This document shows, piece after piece, positions 50,158-58,790 of a stretch of 64,000 nucleotides of DNA. Each line of letters begins with the position of its first letter. The first letter of the stretch is position 1. The translations under genes and the position numbers were made by a program. The DNA lies in assembly GCF_013408245.1 (NCBI RefSeq), contig NZ_JACBYS010000001.1:1116001-1180000 (forward strand), given 5' to 3'. The DNA is from Duganella sp. 1224 (GTDB lineage Bacteria > Pseudomonadota > Gammaproteobacteria > Burkholderiales > Burkholderiaceae_D). A model generated the notes under the pieces. That model saw only the letters and a list, made by a program, of their open reading frames with translations. It had not been told where the DNA came from and did no database searches.

Positions 50158-50708
50158 CGGCTGCTCTCTCTTTCGTTCCACAACAAATCCTTCAATCGGT
50201 GCCGCGCATGAAACATGCGGGTCTTGACCGTATTCAGCGGGCAGTCGACAATCTCGGCGATCTCGGCATAGGCCATATCGTGATAATACGTCAGCACCAT
50301 CACCGCCCGCTGCGCGGCCGGCAGCGCGTCCAGCGCGTCGGCCACGGTCTGTTGCATCTGCTGCCGGCCCAGCACTTGTTCCGGCTGGCTGTCGCCCTCA
50401 TCTTCGTACAGCGACGCGTCCGATTCGACCGGCTCGTCGGTCAGTTTCAGCCCCTTCAGCGTCTTGCGGTAGGCAATCGCGAAAATCCAGGTGGAGGGCT
50501 TGCAACTGCCGTCGTAGCTGGCCGCTTTTTGCCAAACGACCAACATGGTGTCATTGACCACTTCCTCGATCAGCGCCGGATTGCGCGCCATGCGGCCGGC
50601 AAAACGCGACAGGCGCGGAAAATACGCGCGATACAGCGTCTCGAAGGCATGCCTGTCCCCGGCGGCGATCCTGCCTAATAATTGTGCATCATCTGAATCC
50701 GGGGCCAT
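50154..50708 (-). CDS. ECF-type RNA polymerase sigma factor
   Basis: A 184-residue group IV sigma factor with region 2 (AFETLYRAYFPRLSRFAGRM, WQKAASYDGSCKPSTWIFAIAYRK) and region 4 (DALPAAQRAVMVLTYYHDMAYAEIAEIVDCPLNTVKTRMFHARHRL), and no region 1.1 or 3. GGAGGA lies just before ATG 50708. It heads a four-gene unit in which every junction is a four-base start-stop overlap. Such sigma factors usually activate their own promoter; the upstream gap contains GAACC about 50 bases before the start on the coding strand, a possible ECF -35, but no firm -10. Confidence 0.93.
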   Translation of the reverse strand: MAPDSDDAQLLGRIAAGDRHAFETLYRAYFPRLSRFAGRMARNPALIEEVVNDTMLVVWQKAASYDGSCKPSTWIFAIAYRKTLKGLKLTDEPVESDASLYEDEGDSQPEQVLGRQQMQQTVADALDALPAAQRAVMVLTYYHDMAYAEIAEIVDCPLNTVKTRMFHARHRLKDLLWNERESSR

Positions 50709-50795
50709 CCACTTCCTCCATTTTCCCGGTTAATACCTTGCCGAACGCAAACGGTTCTACAAATCGGGAAATTATTTTTAGGCTACCATGCGCAT

Positions 50796-51632
50796 ATGAA
50801 CCTGAACCAGCAAATCGACCACCTGAGCACCTTCCTGCAGCGCCACGAGCGAGTGCTGGTGCTGACCGGCGCCGGCCTGAGCACGGCGTCCGGCATTCCC
50901 GACTACCGCGACAAGGACGGCGTGCGGCGCGGCCGCAATCCGATCCAGGGGCCGGACTTTCGCAAGTCCGAGGCCGTGCGCCGCCGCTACTGGGCGCGCA
51001 GCATGGCCGGCTACCCGACCCTGGCCGGTGCCGCGCCCAACGCCGGCCACCACGCGCTGGCCGAACTGGAGCGGACCGGCCGCATCCACAGCATCATCAC
51101 CCAAAACGTCGACGGGCTGCACACCGCTGCCGGCAGCCGCAAGCTGATCGAGCTGCACGGCAACATCCATGGCGTGCTGTGCCTGGCGTGCCGCAAGGTG
51201 CATCCGCGCGCCGCCATCCAGCAGTGGCTGGCCGAAGCCAACCCGTCGCTGGTGCCGACCGGGCCGGCCGGCGAGGTAGTACCGGAGGCGCGGCCGGACG
51301 GCGACGCCGAGGTCGAACTGGACGAATTCCAGGATTTCCGGCTGCCGGTGTGCGACGCCTGCGGCGGCGTGCTGCAGCCCGATGTGATCTTCTTCGGCGA
51401 CAACATCCCGCCGCAGCGCACGGCCGAGGCCCTGCAATGGGCCGACGAGGCGGACGCGGTGCTGGTGGTCGGCTCGTCGCTGATGGTGTTTTCGGGCTAC
51501 CGCTTCGCCAAGCTGGCGGCGCAGGCGAACAAGCCGATCGCGGCCATCAACCTGGGCAGGACCCGGGCGGACGACCTGATCGGCCTGAAGGTGGAGGCGT
51601 CGGCGGTGGAGGTGCTGCCGCTGCTGCTGTAA
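50796..51632 (+). CDS. Sir2-family NAD-dependent protein deacylase (sirtuin)
   Basis: Removes acyl groups from protein lysines using NAD+. The 278-residue product has the NAD-binding LVLTGAGLSTASGIPDYRD, the catalytic motif IITQNVDGLHTAAGSRKLIELHG (His), two Cys pairs for zinc (CLACRKV and CDACGG), IFFGDNIPP and LVVGSSLMVFSGYRF. The second Cys pair is separated from the first by about 50 residues, longer than in short bacterial CobB. It is divergent from the sigma-factor unit and convergent with the FlgO-like gene, which ends six bases away. Confidence 0.93.
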   Translation: MNLNQQIDHLSTFLQRHERVLVLTGAGLSTASGIPDYRDKDGVRRGRNPIQGPDFRKSEAVRRRYWARSMAGYPTLAGAAPNAGHHALAELERTGRIHSIITQNVDGLHTAAGSRKLIELHGNIHGVLCLACRKVHPRAAIQQWLAEANPSLVPTGPAGEVVPEARPDGDAEVELDEFQDFRLPVCDACGGVLQPDVIFFGDNIPPQRTAEALQWADEADAVLVVGSSLMVFSGYRFAKLAAQANKPIAAINLGRTRADDLIGLKVEASAVEVLPLLL

Positions 51633-51637
51633 GCGGC

Positions 51638-52189
51638 TTAGCGCTGCAGCATGGAGCGGACGATGGCTTCCTTGGCCAGCACGTAGTCGGTGCCGGCCAG
51701 CACGAAGTTGGTGTTGGGCTGGATCACCTTGATGTTGATGAACACCATGTCGCTGGTTTCCGCGTACGAGCCGACCACGATGGCCTGGGCGTTGTGGCTG
51801 GTGGCCACTTCGCCGATCTCGCGCGTGAGCATCAGCTCGCCTTGGTTGCGCTTCAGGTAGACGCTGTTGCGCAGCTTCATTTCCAGCATGCTCAGGCCGC
51901 CTTGCGCCATGCGCGTGGACACCTGCTCCGACACCAGCCGGCCCAGCGTGGTGGTCTGTTCCAGCGCGTCGATGTTGACCACGGTGGCGACGATCAGCGG
52001 CTTGTCGGCCACCAGCTTGCCGCTCAGCTGCTGCAGCAGCGTGTCGGCCGCCTTGTAGTTGGCGTTGATGAACTGGTTGGGCGAGATGGTGGCGTAGTTG
52101 CCTTCGTCATTTTTCGGCGTCGACGAGCAGGCCGCCAGCAACAGCGGCAGGGCCAGCATGCCGGCGCGGACCAGGGATGTCATCTGCAT
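51638..52189 (-). CDS. FlgO-like outer-membrane lipoprotein
   Basis: The 183-residue product has a lipoprotein signal (LPLLLAACSS, Cys at the lipobox) and the FlgO domain: ANYKAADTLLQQL, IVATVVNIDALEQTTTLGRLVSEQVSTRM and GEVATSHNAQAIVVGSYAE. FlgO is an outer-membrane protein linked to flagellar function in Vibrio; no flagellar genes lie here, so a broader envelope role is possible. ATG at 52189 has GGAGA six bases upstream and shares one base with the stop of the upstream lipoprotein gene (TGATG); a GTG at 52192 is the alternative. Confidence 0.82.
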   Translation of the reverse strand: MQMTSLVRAGMLALPLLLAACSSTPKNDEGNYATISPNQFINANYKAADTLLQQLSGKLVADKPLIVATVVNIDALEQTTTLGRLVSEQVSTRMAQGGLSMLEMKLRNSVYLKRNQGELMLTREIGEVATSHNAQAIVVGSYAETSDMVFINIKVIQPNTNFVLAGTDYVLAKEAIVRSMLQR

Positions 52190-52884
52190 CACATATCTCC
52201 GCGCACCTGGAAGGTGCGGGTCAGTTTAGGTTCTTCGGGCGTCGGGTCGACGATGCCGTACAGGATGCGGTCGCTGTCGGCCACGTAATAGGCCGAAGTG
52301 TTGCGCGCCAGGTAGCGGTACTGGTCGGACACCGAGACGGTGACGATGATTTCGGTCTTGGGCGTGTCGCCCGGCGCGAACTGGGCGTTGAACCAGTCGT
52401 AGGCATCCCAGGCGCCGGCGCCGACCGCGACGTTGAGCAGGGCTGGCGCCTCGATCTCGCTCAGCAGCCAGACGCCGCTGCCGAGGATGGCGCGCTCGCC
52501 GTGGTAGCGGTACTGCGGCCGGTTGGCGCTGAACGTCACCGCCTGCACGTCCATGTCGATCTTGAGCGAGCCGGCCGGGCTGCGCGAGACGACGTAGCCG
52601 TCGTTGACCAGCGAGGTGGTCAGCTGGGTCGCCAGCGCGCGCTGGAATGCCGACGGGTTCTTCGGCTCGTTGATGTACACCGGGCGCGGCGGGCTCTTGC
52701 GCAGCTCGGCCACGACGCGTTTTTCGATATTGTCGGAAATCACGCCCCAGTGGTAGGCGGCCTGCAGCTTGGCTTGCTTGGTGGTGGGGAAGTTGGCGGC
52801 CAGCGGCGTCGGCGTGTAGCGCGCCGCGCATCCCGCCAGCAGCGTCACCCCGGCCGCCAGAGCCATTGCAGTTTTCAGCGCCAT
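52189..52884 (-). CDS. Putative lipoprotein of unknown function
   Basis: A 231-residue exported lipoprotein (signal MALKTAMALAAGVTLLAGC with lipobox LAGC). The mature part contains AYHWGVISDNIEKRVVAELR, LVNDGYVVSRSPAGSLKIDMDVQAVTF and a beta-rich C-terminal half (TEIIVTVSVSDQYRYLARNTSAYYVAD), suggesting a soluble outer-membrane-tethered domain. I recognise no named family. It is translationally coupled to the FlgO-like gene downstream, so the two probably act together. ATG at 52884 was chosen for the signal peptide and the GAGG upstream; an earlier in-frame ATG at 52947 gives an unlikely N-terminus. Confidence 0.75.
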   Translation of the reverse strand: MALKTAMALAAGVTLLAGCAARYTPTPLAANFPTTKQAKLQAAYHWGVISDNIEKRVVAELRKSPPRPVYINEPKNPSAFQRALATQLTTSLVNDGYVVSRSPAGSLKIDMDVQAVTFSANRPQYRYHGERAILGSGVWLLSEIEAPALLNVAVGAGAWDAYDWFNAQFAPGDTPKTEIIVTVSVSDQYRYLARNTSAYYVADSDRILYGIVDPTPEEPKLTRTFQVRGDM

Positions 52885-52998
52885 GATAGCCTCGTCGTCA
52901 AAAGTCCAGTCGTCGCGGCCAGCCGATGGCCACGAATGTAAAATCATCCAGCGCCCAGTTTAGCATGGATGTTTCTAATTAGAAATTCAGGCGGCGAT

Positions 52999-53022
52999 AA
53001 AAAACCCGGCGCGGGACCGGGT
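52999..53022 (-). terminator. Intrinsic terminator of smpB
   Basis: On the minus strand ACCCGG (53022-53017) and CCGGGT (53009-53004) form a stem with a 7-base loop, followed by a run of five more Ts (to 52999). It is 22 bases after the smpB stop. Confidence 0.85.
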
Positions 53023-53044
53023 GGTGTACGGGACGCGCAACAGT

Positions 53045-53494
53045 TTAGCGCTTGTGCACTTTCATCGCCTGCTGGACCTCGCGCTTGTTGTCGCGATCTT
53101 TCTCCGTGGCACGTTTGTCATGCTGTTTCTTGCCCTTGGCCAGGCCGACCTCGCATTTGACGCGGCCGCCCTTGAAGTGCAGGTTGAGCGGCACCAGCGT
53201 GTAGCCGGCGCGCGTGACCTTGCCGATCAGCTTGTCCATTTCCTGGCGGTGCAGCAGCAGCTTGCGGGTGCGCACCATGTCGGGCGTGATGTGGGTGGAG
53301 GCGGTCGGCAGGGCGCTGATGTGGGCGCCGAACAGGAACAGCTCGTCGCCCTTGATGGTCACGTAGGCTTCCTTGATCTGCACCCGGCCGTCGCGGATGG
53401 CCTTGACTTCCCAGCCTTCGAGCACGATGCCGGCTTCGTAGCGGTCTTCGATGAAGTAGTCAAAAAAGGCTTTTTTGTTATCGGCTATGGTCAT
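53045..53494 (-). CDS. smpB: SsrA-binding protein SmpB
   Basis: Partner of tmRNA in trans-translation, rescuing stalled ribosomes. The 149-residue product has [35 protein letters not shown], the GAHISAL segment, [12 protein letters not shown] and the basic C-terminal tail ([20 protein letters not shown]). The tmRNA gene itself is not in the window. It is divergent from ratA across 75 bases, a common arrangement. Confidence 0.97.
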   Translation of the reverse strand: MTIADNKKAFFDYFIEDRYEAGIVLEGWEVKAIRDGRVQIKEAYVTIKGDELFLFGAHISALPTASTHITPDMVRTRKLLLHRQEMDKLIGKVTRAGYTLVPLNLHFKGGRVKCEVGLAKGKKQHDKRATEKDRDNKREVQQAMKVHKR

Positions 53495-53569
53495 GAGTTG
53501 GTATCGGTTAAACTACTGCTGCGCGCCGTCGGACGCGAATAATTCAACATCATAGCAAATGGTTAGACA

Positions 53570-54004
53570 ATGGCAGTAGTACACAAATCAGTTTTCCTGG
53601 GTTACAGCGCGCAGCAAATGTTTGATCTGGTGGCCGGCATCGAGGACTATCCCAAGTTTCTGCCGTGGTGCGGTGGTGTCGAGATCCGCGAGCGCAATGG
53701 CAACACGGTAGTGGCCAGCGTCGGCATCAACTACCATGGCGTCAAGCAGAGCTTCACCACCTCGAACGAGAACACGCCGCCCGATCAAATCAAGATGAAG
53801 CTGGTGGACGGGCCTTTCAAGTGCCTGGACGGGGTATGGACCTTCAAATCGTTGCGCGCGGACGCGTGCAAGATCGAGCTGGACCTGCGCTATGAATTTT
53901 CCAGCGGCTTGCTGGACAAGCTGGTGGGGCCGGTGTTCGGCATGATCGCCAACAGCATGGTCGACTCCTTCTGCAAACGGGCGGAAACGGTCTATGGCGG
54001 CTGA
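53570..54004 (+). CDS. ratA: RatA/COQ10 family START-domain protein
   Basis: A 144-residue START-like lipid-binding fold: MAVVHKSVFLGYSAQQMFDLVAGIEDYPKFLPWCGG at the N-terminus, FTTSNENTPPDQIKMKLVDGPFK in the middle and a C-terminal helix (LVGPVFGMIANSMVDSFCKRA). In E. coli the homologue was described as RatA, a ribosome-association inhibitor; mitochondrial relatives (Coq10) bind ubiquinone, and that role is equally plausible. It overlaps rnfH by 11 bases and is divergent from smpB, the normal smpB-ratA-rnfH arrangement. Confidence 0.93.
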   Translation: MAVVHKSVFLGYSAQQMFDLVAGIEDYPKFLPWCGGVEIRERNGNTVVASVGINYHGVKQSFTTSNENTPPDQIKMKLVDGPFKCLDGVWTFKSLRADACKIELDLRYEFSSGLLDKLVGPVFGMIANSMVDSFCKRAETVYGG

Positions 54005-54305
54005 GACCTTTGCCATCCAGGTGTGCTACGCCAGCGACGCGGTGCAATTCCTGCGCGACCTGCAGGTGCCGGCCGGCACCACGCTGGAGCAGGCGATCGC
54101 CCTCAGCGGCGTGCTGGACGAGGTGCCCGGTCTGGACCTGAGCCAGCTGCAGACCGGCATCTACGGCAAGAAAAAGCCGCTGGACACGCCGCTGCGCGCC
54201 CACGACCGCGTCGAACTCTACCGGCCGCTGATCGCCGACCCCAAGCACGCCCGCCGCCGCCGCAAGACCGCATCGTCCGCCGAGTCCGCCGAGTCCGGCG
54301 ATTGA
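53994..54305 (+). CDS. rnfH: RnfH family ubiquitin-like protein
   Basis: A 103-residue beta-grasp protein: FAIQVCYASDAVQFLRDLQVPAGTTLEQAIALSG, TGIYGKKKPLDTPLRAHDRVELYRPLIADPKHARRRR. The family is also called RatB when paired with ratA; its biochemical role is unclear. The start overlaps ratA by 11 bases. Its stop at 54303-54305 directly abuts 54306, the end of the longer ancestral frame of the convergent hydrolase. Confidence 0.92.
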   Translation: MAAETFAIQVCYASDAVQFLRDLQVPAGTTLEQAIALSGVLDEVPGLDLSQLQTGIYGKKKPLDTPLRAHDRVELYRPLIADPKHARRRRKTASSAESAESGD

Positions 54306-55511
54306 TCAACTCAGATTCCGCAATACAAAATCACGCGTGGCCGGGTGGTGGAAGAACTCGGTGTGCCAGACTTCGTTCTGTTACTGGTCGGCGCTGCCGA
54401 AGCTGAGCATGTGGTCGGCCTCGGGCGTGGCGTCGGGCAGCAGGACGTTGGCATAGGGTACGACCATGTCGTTGGCGTTGTCGATCAGCGCGCGGTTGAG
54501 CAGGGCGCCGGCGCGCTCCAGCGCCGAGTCGCCGTAAGCGAAATTGGCGCGGGCGTAGTAGCTGTTGGCGCTGGTCAGCAGCGAGCCGCCGCGGTTCAGC
54601 AGCGAGATCAGCGTTGAATCCTCGGCCAGCGCCTGCACGCTGGGGCGGTCGAAACCGAGCGACACCACCATCCGCGCCAGCCCGATCACCACGTCCAGCG
54701 CCAGGCTGCCGCTGAACGAGGCCAGCAGCGCGGCGACATTGAGGAAATGCTTGATGTCGTCCGGCTGCGCCAGCGGCGAGCCCTGGTTGGCGGCCGCCAC
54801 AAACATCACCTTGCCCACCCTGGCGATGCGTCCGGCCCGCGCGCGGGCGATGTCGGCCAGGCCCTCGCTCAGCAGCGAGCGCACCACCAGTCCGCCGCGG
54901 CTGTGGCACAGCAGGTCGACTTCCCAGCCGGCGTTGGGCGGCAGACGGTGCAGCAGGTTCATGGCGTTCTGCTGGGGCGTGCGGGCGATGGTCCAGTGGT
55001 CGTAGCCGAACACCCGGCCCTCGTAGCGCTCCAGCAGCGCTTGCAGGTCGAGCGCGCCGAACGCCGCCTCGGTCGAGCTGAACACGCCATGCACCAGGAT
55101 CAGCACCTTGCGGCCGCGCGCCATCGCCAGTTCGCCCTGCGTGGCGCTGTGGCCGTAGCCGTGACGCAGCGCCAGCAAGCGCTCCGGCTTGCTGTGCGCC
55201 TCGATCTTGTCGATCATTGCCTGCGTCATGCGCTCCCTGGCGTTGAGCGTGGCCTGCACGATCCAGTCCCAGCCCGCTTGCGCCGGCGACACCAGTCCCG
55301 GTCCGGTCGGTCCGGGAAACACGAATTGCACGCAGCCGCTGTCCTTGTGGCGCACGATGTGCAGTTGGCTGTCGGCGATGAAGGCGGCCGGCAGCGGCGG
55401 CGTGCCGGCCATCGGCTGCAGGTCCGGCATGGCCGCCACCAGGGCGCGGTCGGCCAGCGCGTCCTGCAAGGCGCGATGCAGTTCGGCTTGCTTGTTGGGA
55501 GATAGTGGCAT
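54306..55511 (-). pseudogene. Alpha/beta-hydrolase (lipase-like), truncated by an in-frame stop
   Basis: The open part is 54381-55511 (376 aa): an alpha/beta-hydrolase with VLILVHGVFSS (oxyanion region) and the nucleophile elbow LLCHSRGGLV, then a long helical lid and NDMVVPYANVLLPDA. It ends at TAA 54381-54383. Past that stop the same frame continues for 24 sense codons (QNEVWHTEFFHHPATRDFVL..., then TGA at 54306-54308), whose sequence looks like the normal last helix of such hydrolases. That tail ends exactly where the convergent rnfH gene ends. The catalytic His is probably the one in VWHTEFF, so the truncated product may be inactive. It could also be a sequencing error or tolerated truncation. 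Confidence 0.75.
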
Positions 55512-55640
55512 GGGTGCAGTTTAGCGCCGTCCGCGCAGGCCGCCTTGCACTGTTGCAAAGTGGGTTTGCAGGCGTGGGGCTTTTCTCGCGTTGCGATGCC
55601 AGCCTAAGATACACTCATCGTTATCCCAAGCTAAGAGTTC

Positions 55641-56489
55641 ATGATGAGACGCAAGTTCTTGCTCCTGGTCGCCAGTTTGTGCTGCGGCGTGCCGCCCGCC
55701 AGCGCGGCGCCGGCGTGTCCGGCCGTCACGCGCGTCGGCCTCAGCGACCTTGGCTATGCCGCCTACCGCGAGCAGGGGCGCATCGCCGGCATCTCGGTCG
55801 ATATCGCCAGGGAGATGGCCCGGCGCAGCGGCTGCAAGTTCGAATTTCACTGGTATCCGCGCCAGCGGCTGTTCATCGAGCTGGCGGCGGGACATATCGA
55901 TATGACGATGGGTTCGTTGCGGCTGCCGGAGCGGGATGCCTACGCCGACCATCTGCCTTACGCCTGGGTGCAATACGATCTGGTGCTGGCGGATCCGGGC
56001 ACACAGCATTACACCAGCCTGAGCGACTTTGTCGCGCGCGGCACCGGCCGGCTCAATGTCACGCGCGGCCTGGCGTATGATCCGGCGATAGAAACCCAGC
56101 TGGCGCGGCTGGCCGCCGCCGGCCGGCTGGAGGTGGTGAACGATTTCGAAACCGTGTTCGGCAAACTGGAAATGGGCCGCGCCGACGGCACGCTGGCCAC
56201 GCCGCCAATCTACAGCAAGTATCTGAAGCAGAGCCGCCTGCAGGCGCGCGCGGCAATCGTACCGCTGCCCGAATCGGCGCCGCGCGTGACGGGCATCTAC
56301 CTGTCCCGGAATACGGTGCCGGCCGATACGCGCCAGTACTACGCCGCCGTCGTCAAAGCCATGCTGGCGGATCAGGCGGTGCAGGGCATTTTTGCGCACT
56401 ACTTCGACGATGCCGCCGTCAAGCGCGCCTTCAAGCCCGGACTGGCGCCGCTGCTGAACGGCCTGTCCACGCCGGACAAGCCGCGCTAG
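55641..56489 (+). CDS. Periplasmic solute-binding protein, family 3
   Basis: A 282-residue exported protein: signal peptide (MMRRKFLLLVASLCCGVPPASA) and SBP_bac_3-type lobes (RVGLSDLGYAAYREQGRIAGISVDIAREMARRSG, RLFIELAAGHIDMTMGSLRLPERDAYADHLPYAW). Two Cys near the start of the mature chain (CPAV and SGCKF) could form a disulfide. As with the similar gene at 13.9-14.7 kb, no transporter genes are adjacent; ligand unknown. A second ATG three bases later has slightly better spacing from AAGAG. Confidence 0.75.
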   Translation: MMRRKFLLLVASLCCGVPPASAAPACPAVTRVGLSDLGYAAYREQGRIAGISVDIAREMARRSGCKFEFHWYPRQRLFIELAAGHIDMTMGSLRLPERDAYADHLPYAWVQYDLVLADPGTQHYTSLSDFVARGTGRLNVTRGLAYDPAIETQLARLAAAGRLEVVNDFETVFGKLEMGRADGTLATPPIYSKYLKQSRLQARAAIVPLPESAPRVTGIYLSRNTVPADTRQYYAAVVKAMLADQAVQGIFAHYFDDAAVKRAFKPGLAPLLNGLSTPDKPR

Positions 56490-56507
56490 CGGCGCGCCAT
56501 CCACGCA

Positions 56508-58754
56508 TCAGCGGCCGTTGACGTCCACCGTGCGCGCGTCCAGCTTGACCTTGACGCTGGCCGCCGGCTTGGCGCCAGCCGATTCGGCCAGCGTAACCAG
56601 GTACTCGCCGGCGGCGATCTTCCAGGTCTTGCTGGCGCTGTCGTACACGCCCAGCAGGCGCGGATCGATCTTCACCTTGGCCTGGCCGCTGGCGCCGGCC
56701 TTGACGGCCAGCTTGTCCCAGCCACCCAGGCGCTTCGGCGCTTCCCAGCCGCCTGCCACCGGCGACACGTAGACCTGGCCCACGGCCTTGCCATCGCGCT
56801 TGCCGGTGTTCTTGATGTTGAAGCTGACCTCGATGCCATTGCCGGCTGGCTTGGCGCTCAGGCCCTCATATGCAAAGCTGGTGTACGACAGGCCGTAACC
56901 AAACGGGAACAGCGGCTTGTGGCCCTTCAAGTCAAACCACTTGTAGCCGACCGCCGCGCCTTCGATGTTGTAGTCGGTGGTGACCTTCTCGATGATGTTT
57001 TCATCCTTGGTCTTGGCGTCGCCATCCAGCTTGGGACGCGGCAGCTGCGCCAGCGACGCCGGGAACGTGGCCGGCAGGCGGCCGGACGGATTCACTTCGC
57101 CACTCAGCACGCGGGCAATCGCCGCGCCGCCATTCGAGCCCGGATACCAGGCCTCGACCACGGCGCCGACCTTGTCCAGCCATGGCATGACGACCGGGCC
57201 GCCGGTCTGCAGCACCACCACGGTTTTCGGATTGGCCTTGGCCACGGCGGCGATCAGGTCGTCCTGCTTGTTCGGCAGATTCAGGTCGTCGGCGTCGAAG
57301 CTCTCGGCCAGCCACTGGTTGCCGAAGACGATGACCACGTCGGCGCCGGCGGCCAGCTTGGCGGCGGCGACGACGTCCTTGCCGTCGTTGTAGGTCAGCT
57401 TGGCCCTGGTCAGCTTGGCCAGTTCGCCCATCGGCGACGAGCGGTGGTAGACGATGGGGCCAGGGAAGTGCGTCGGGCCCTCATTCGGCACCGCCGAACC
57501 ACCTTTCGGATAAACCTGTGCCGAGCCGCCGCCCGACAGCACGCCCACATCCGCGTGGCCGCCGATGATGGCGATGCTGCGCACGCCGGCCGCCAGCGGC
57601 AGCAGGTCGTTGTGGTTCTTCAGCAGGACGATGGCCTCTTCGGCGTCGGCTTGCGTGACCTTGCCGTGCGCCTCGAAGTCGATGCCGGCATCGGCCGACG
57701 TTGGCGTCGATACCGGATGCTCGACCACGCCGTGCGCGAACATGGTGCGGGTGATGCGCTTGACCATGTCATCCAGGCGCGCTTCCGGCACGTGGCGGTT
57801 GACCACCGCTTCCTTCAGCGCCTGGTTGAAGTAGTCCGACTTGTCGAACGGATGGCCGGACTGCTGGTCCAGGCCACGGTTGGCGGCCGGGATGGTGGAG
57901 TGGGTCGCGCCCCAGTCGGACATCACGTAACCGGTGTACTTCCAGTCCTTCTTCAGCACCTCGTTGAGCAGGTAGTCGTTCTCGCAGGCGTAGTCGCCGT
58001 TGATGCGGTTATACGCGCACATCACCGAGCCCGGGTCGCCGCGCTCGATCGCAAACTGCAGCGCCAGCAGGTCCGACATGCGGCCAGCCTTGTCCTCGAT
58101 CTTGACGTTGACGTGATTGCGGTTGGTTTCCTGGTCGTTGAAGGCGTAGTGCTTGACGGTGGAGATGATGTGGTTCGACTGGATGCCGCGAATCTGTTCG
58201 CCGACCATGGTGCCGGCCAGCAGCGGATCTTCGCCGCCGTATTCGAAGTTGCGGCCGTTGCGCGGCTCGCGCATCAGGTTGACGCCGCCGGCCAGCAGGA
58301 TGTTAAAGCCGGTGCTGCGGGCTTCGCTGCCGATCATGGCGCCGCCGGCGAACGCCAGTTGCGGATTCCAGGTGGCGGTGGTGGCCAGGCCGGAAGGCAG
58401 CGAGGTGCGCTCGTACGGCTTCTTGGAGACGGCCTGCGTGGCGACGCCAACGCCGGCGTCCGACTGCCATTGTGGCGGCAGGCCGAGACGCGGAATGCCA
58501 GGCACGTAGCCGGCCGAATCGGGACGGCCTTCCTTCGGCTGCTCGTATTTTTTCGGGGCGAATTCGGTGGAGAAGTAGGCGAAGACGGTCTGGATTTTTT
58601 CGTCCAGCGTCATCGCCTTGACCAGCTGCTCGGCGCGCGCGTCCGGCGATTGCGCCGGATCGAGCCAGGGTTTGGAGGCGTCTGCGGCGTGCGCGGCGCC
58701 GGTCAACATGAGTGGATAAGCCAGTGCCAGGGACAGCCAGAGACGCTTCTTCAT
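56508..58754 (-). CDS. Exported GH3 beta-glucosidase
   Basis: A 748-residue glycoside hydrolase family 3 enzyme: signal peptide (MKKRLWLSLALAYPLMLTGA, cleaved near AHA-AD), N-terminal TIM barrel with substrate residues in KHYAFNDQETNRNHVN and the nucleophile D280 in GYVMSDWGATHS, the second alpha/beta domain (VVLQTGGPVVMPWLDKVGAVVEAWYPGSNGGAAIARVLSGEVNPSGRLPATFP) and a C-terminal fibronectin-III-like domain. It releases terminal beta-glucose from oligosaccharides in the periplasm. It is the last gene of a same-strand cluster with a GH94 phosphorylase, 36 bases downstream of it. Confidence 0.93.
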   Translation of the reverse strand: MKKRLWLSLALAYPLMLTGAAHAADASKPWLDPAQSPDARAEQLVKAMTLDEKIQTVFAYFSTEFAPKKYEQPKEGRPDSAGYVPGIPRLGLPPQWQSDAGVGVATQAVSKKPYERTSLPSGLATTATWNPQLAFAGGAMIGSEARSTGFNILLAGGVNLMREPRNGRNFEYGGEDPLLAGTMVGEQIRGIQSNHIISTVKHYAFNDQETNRNHVNVKIEDKAGRMSDLLALQFAIERGDPGSVMCAYNRINGDYACENDYLLNEVLKKDWKYTGYVMSDWGATHSTIPAANRGLDQQSGHPFDKSDYFNQALKEAVVNRHVPEARLDDMVKRITRTMFAHGVVEHPVSTPTSADAGIDFEAHGKVTQADAEEAIVLLKNHNDLLPLAAGVRSIAIIGGHADVGVLSGGGSAQVYPKGGSAVPNEGPTHFPGPIVYHRSSPMGELAKLTRAKLTYNDGKDVVAAAKLAAGADVVIVFGNQWLAESFDADDLNLPNKQDDLIAAVAKANPKTVVVLQTGGPVVMPWLDKVGAVVEAWYPGSNGGAAIARVLSGEVNPSGRLPATFPASLAQLPRPKLDGDAKTKDENIIEKVTTDYNIEGAAVGYKWFDLKGHKPLFPFGYGLSYTSFAYEGLSAKPAGNGIEVSFNIKNTGKRDGKAVGQVYVSPVAGGWEAPKRLGGWDKLAVKAGASGQAKVKIDPRLLGVYDSASKTWKIAAGEYLVTLAESAGAKPAASVKVKLDARTVDVNGR

Positions 58755-58790
58755 AGGATTACAGTGTCCTTATAATTTTAAGTTGATGTG

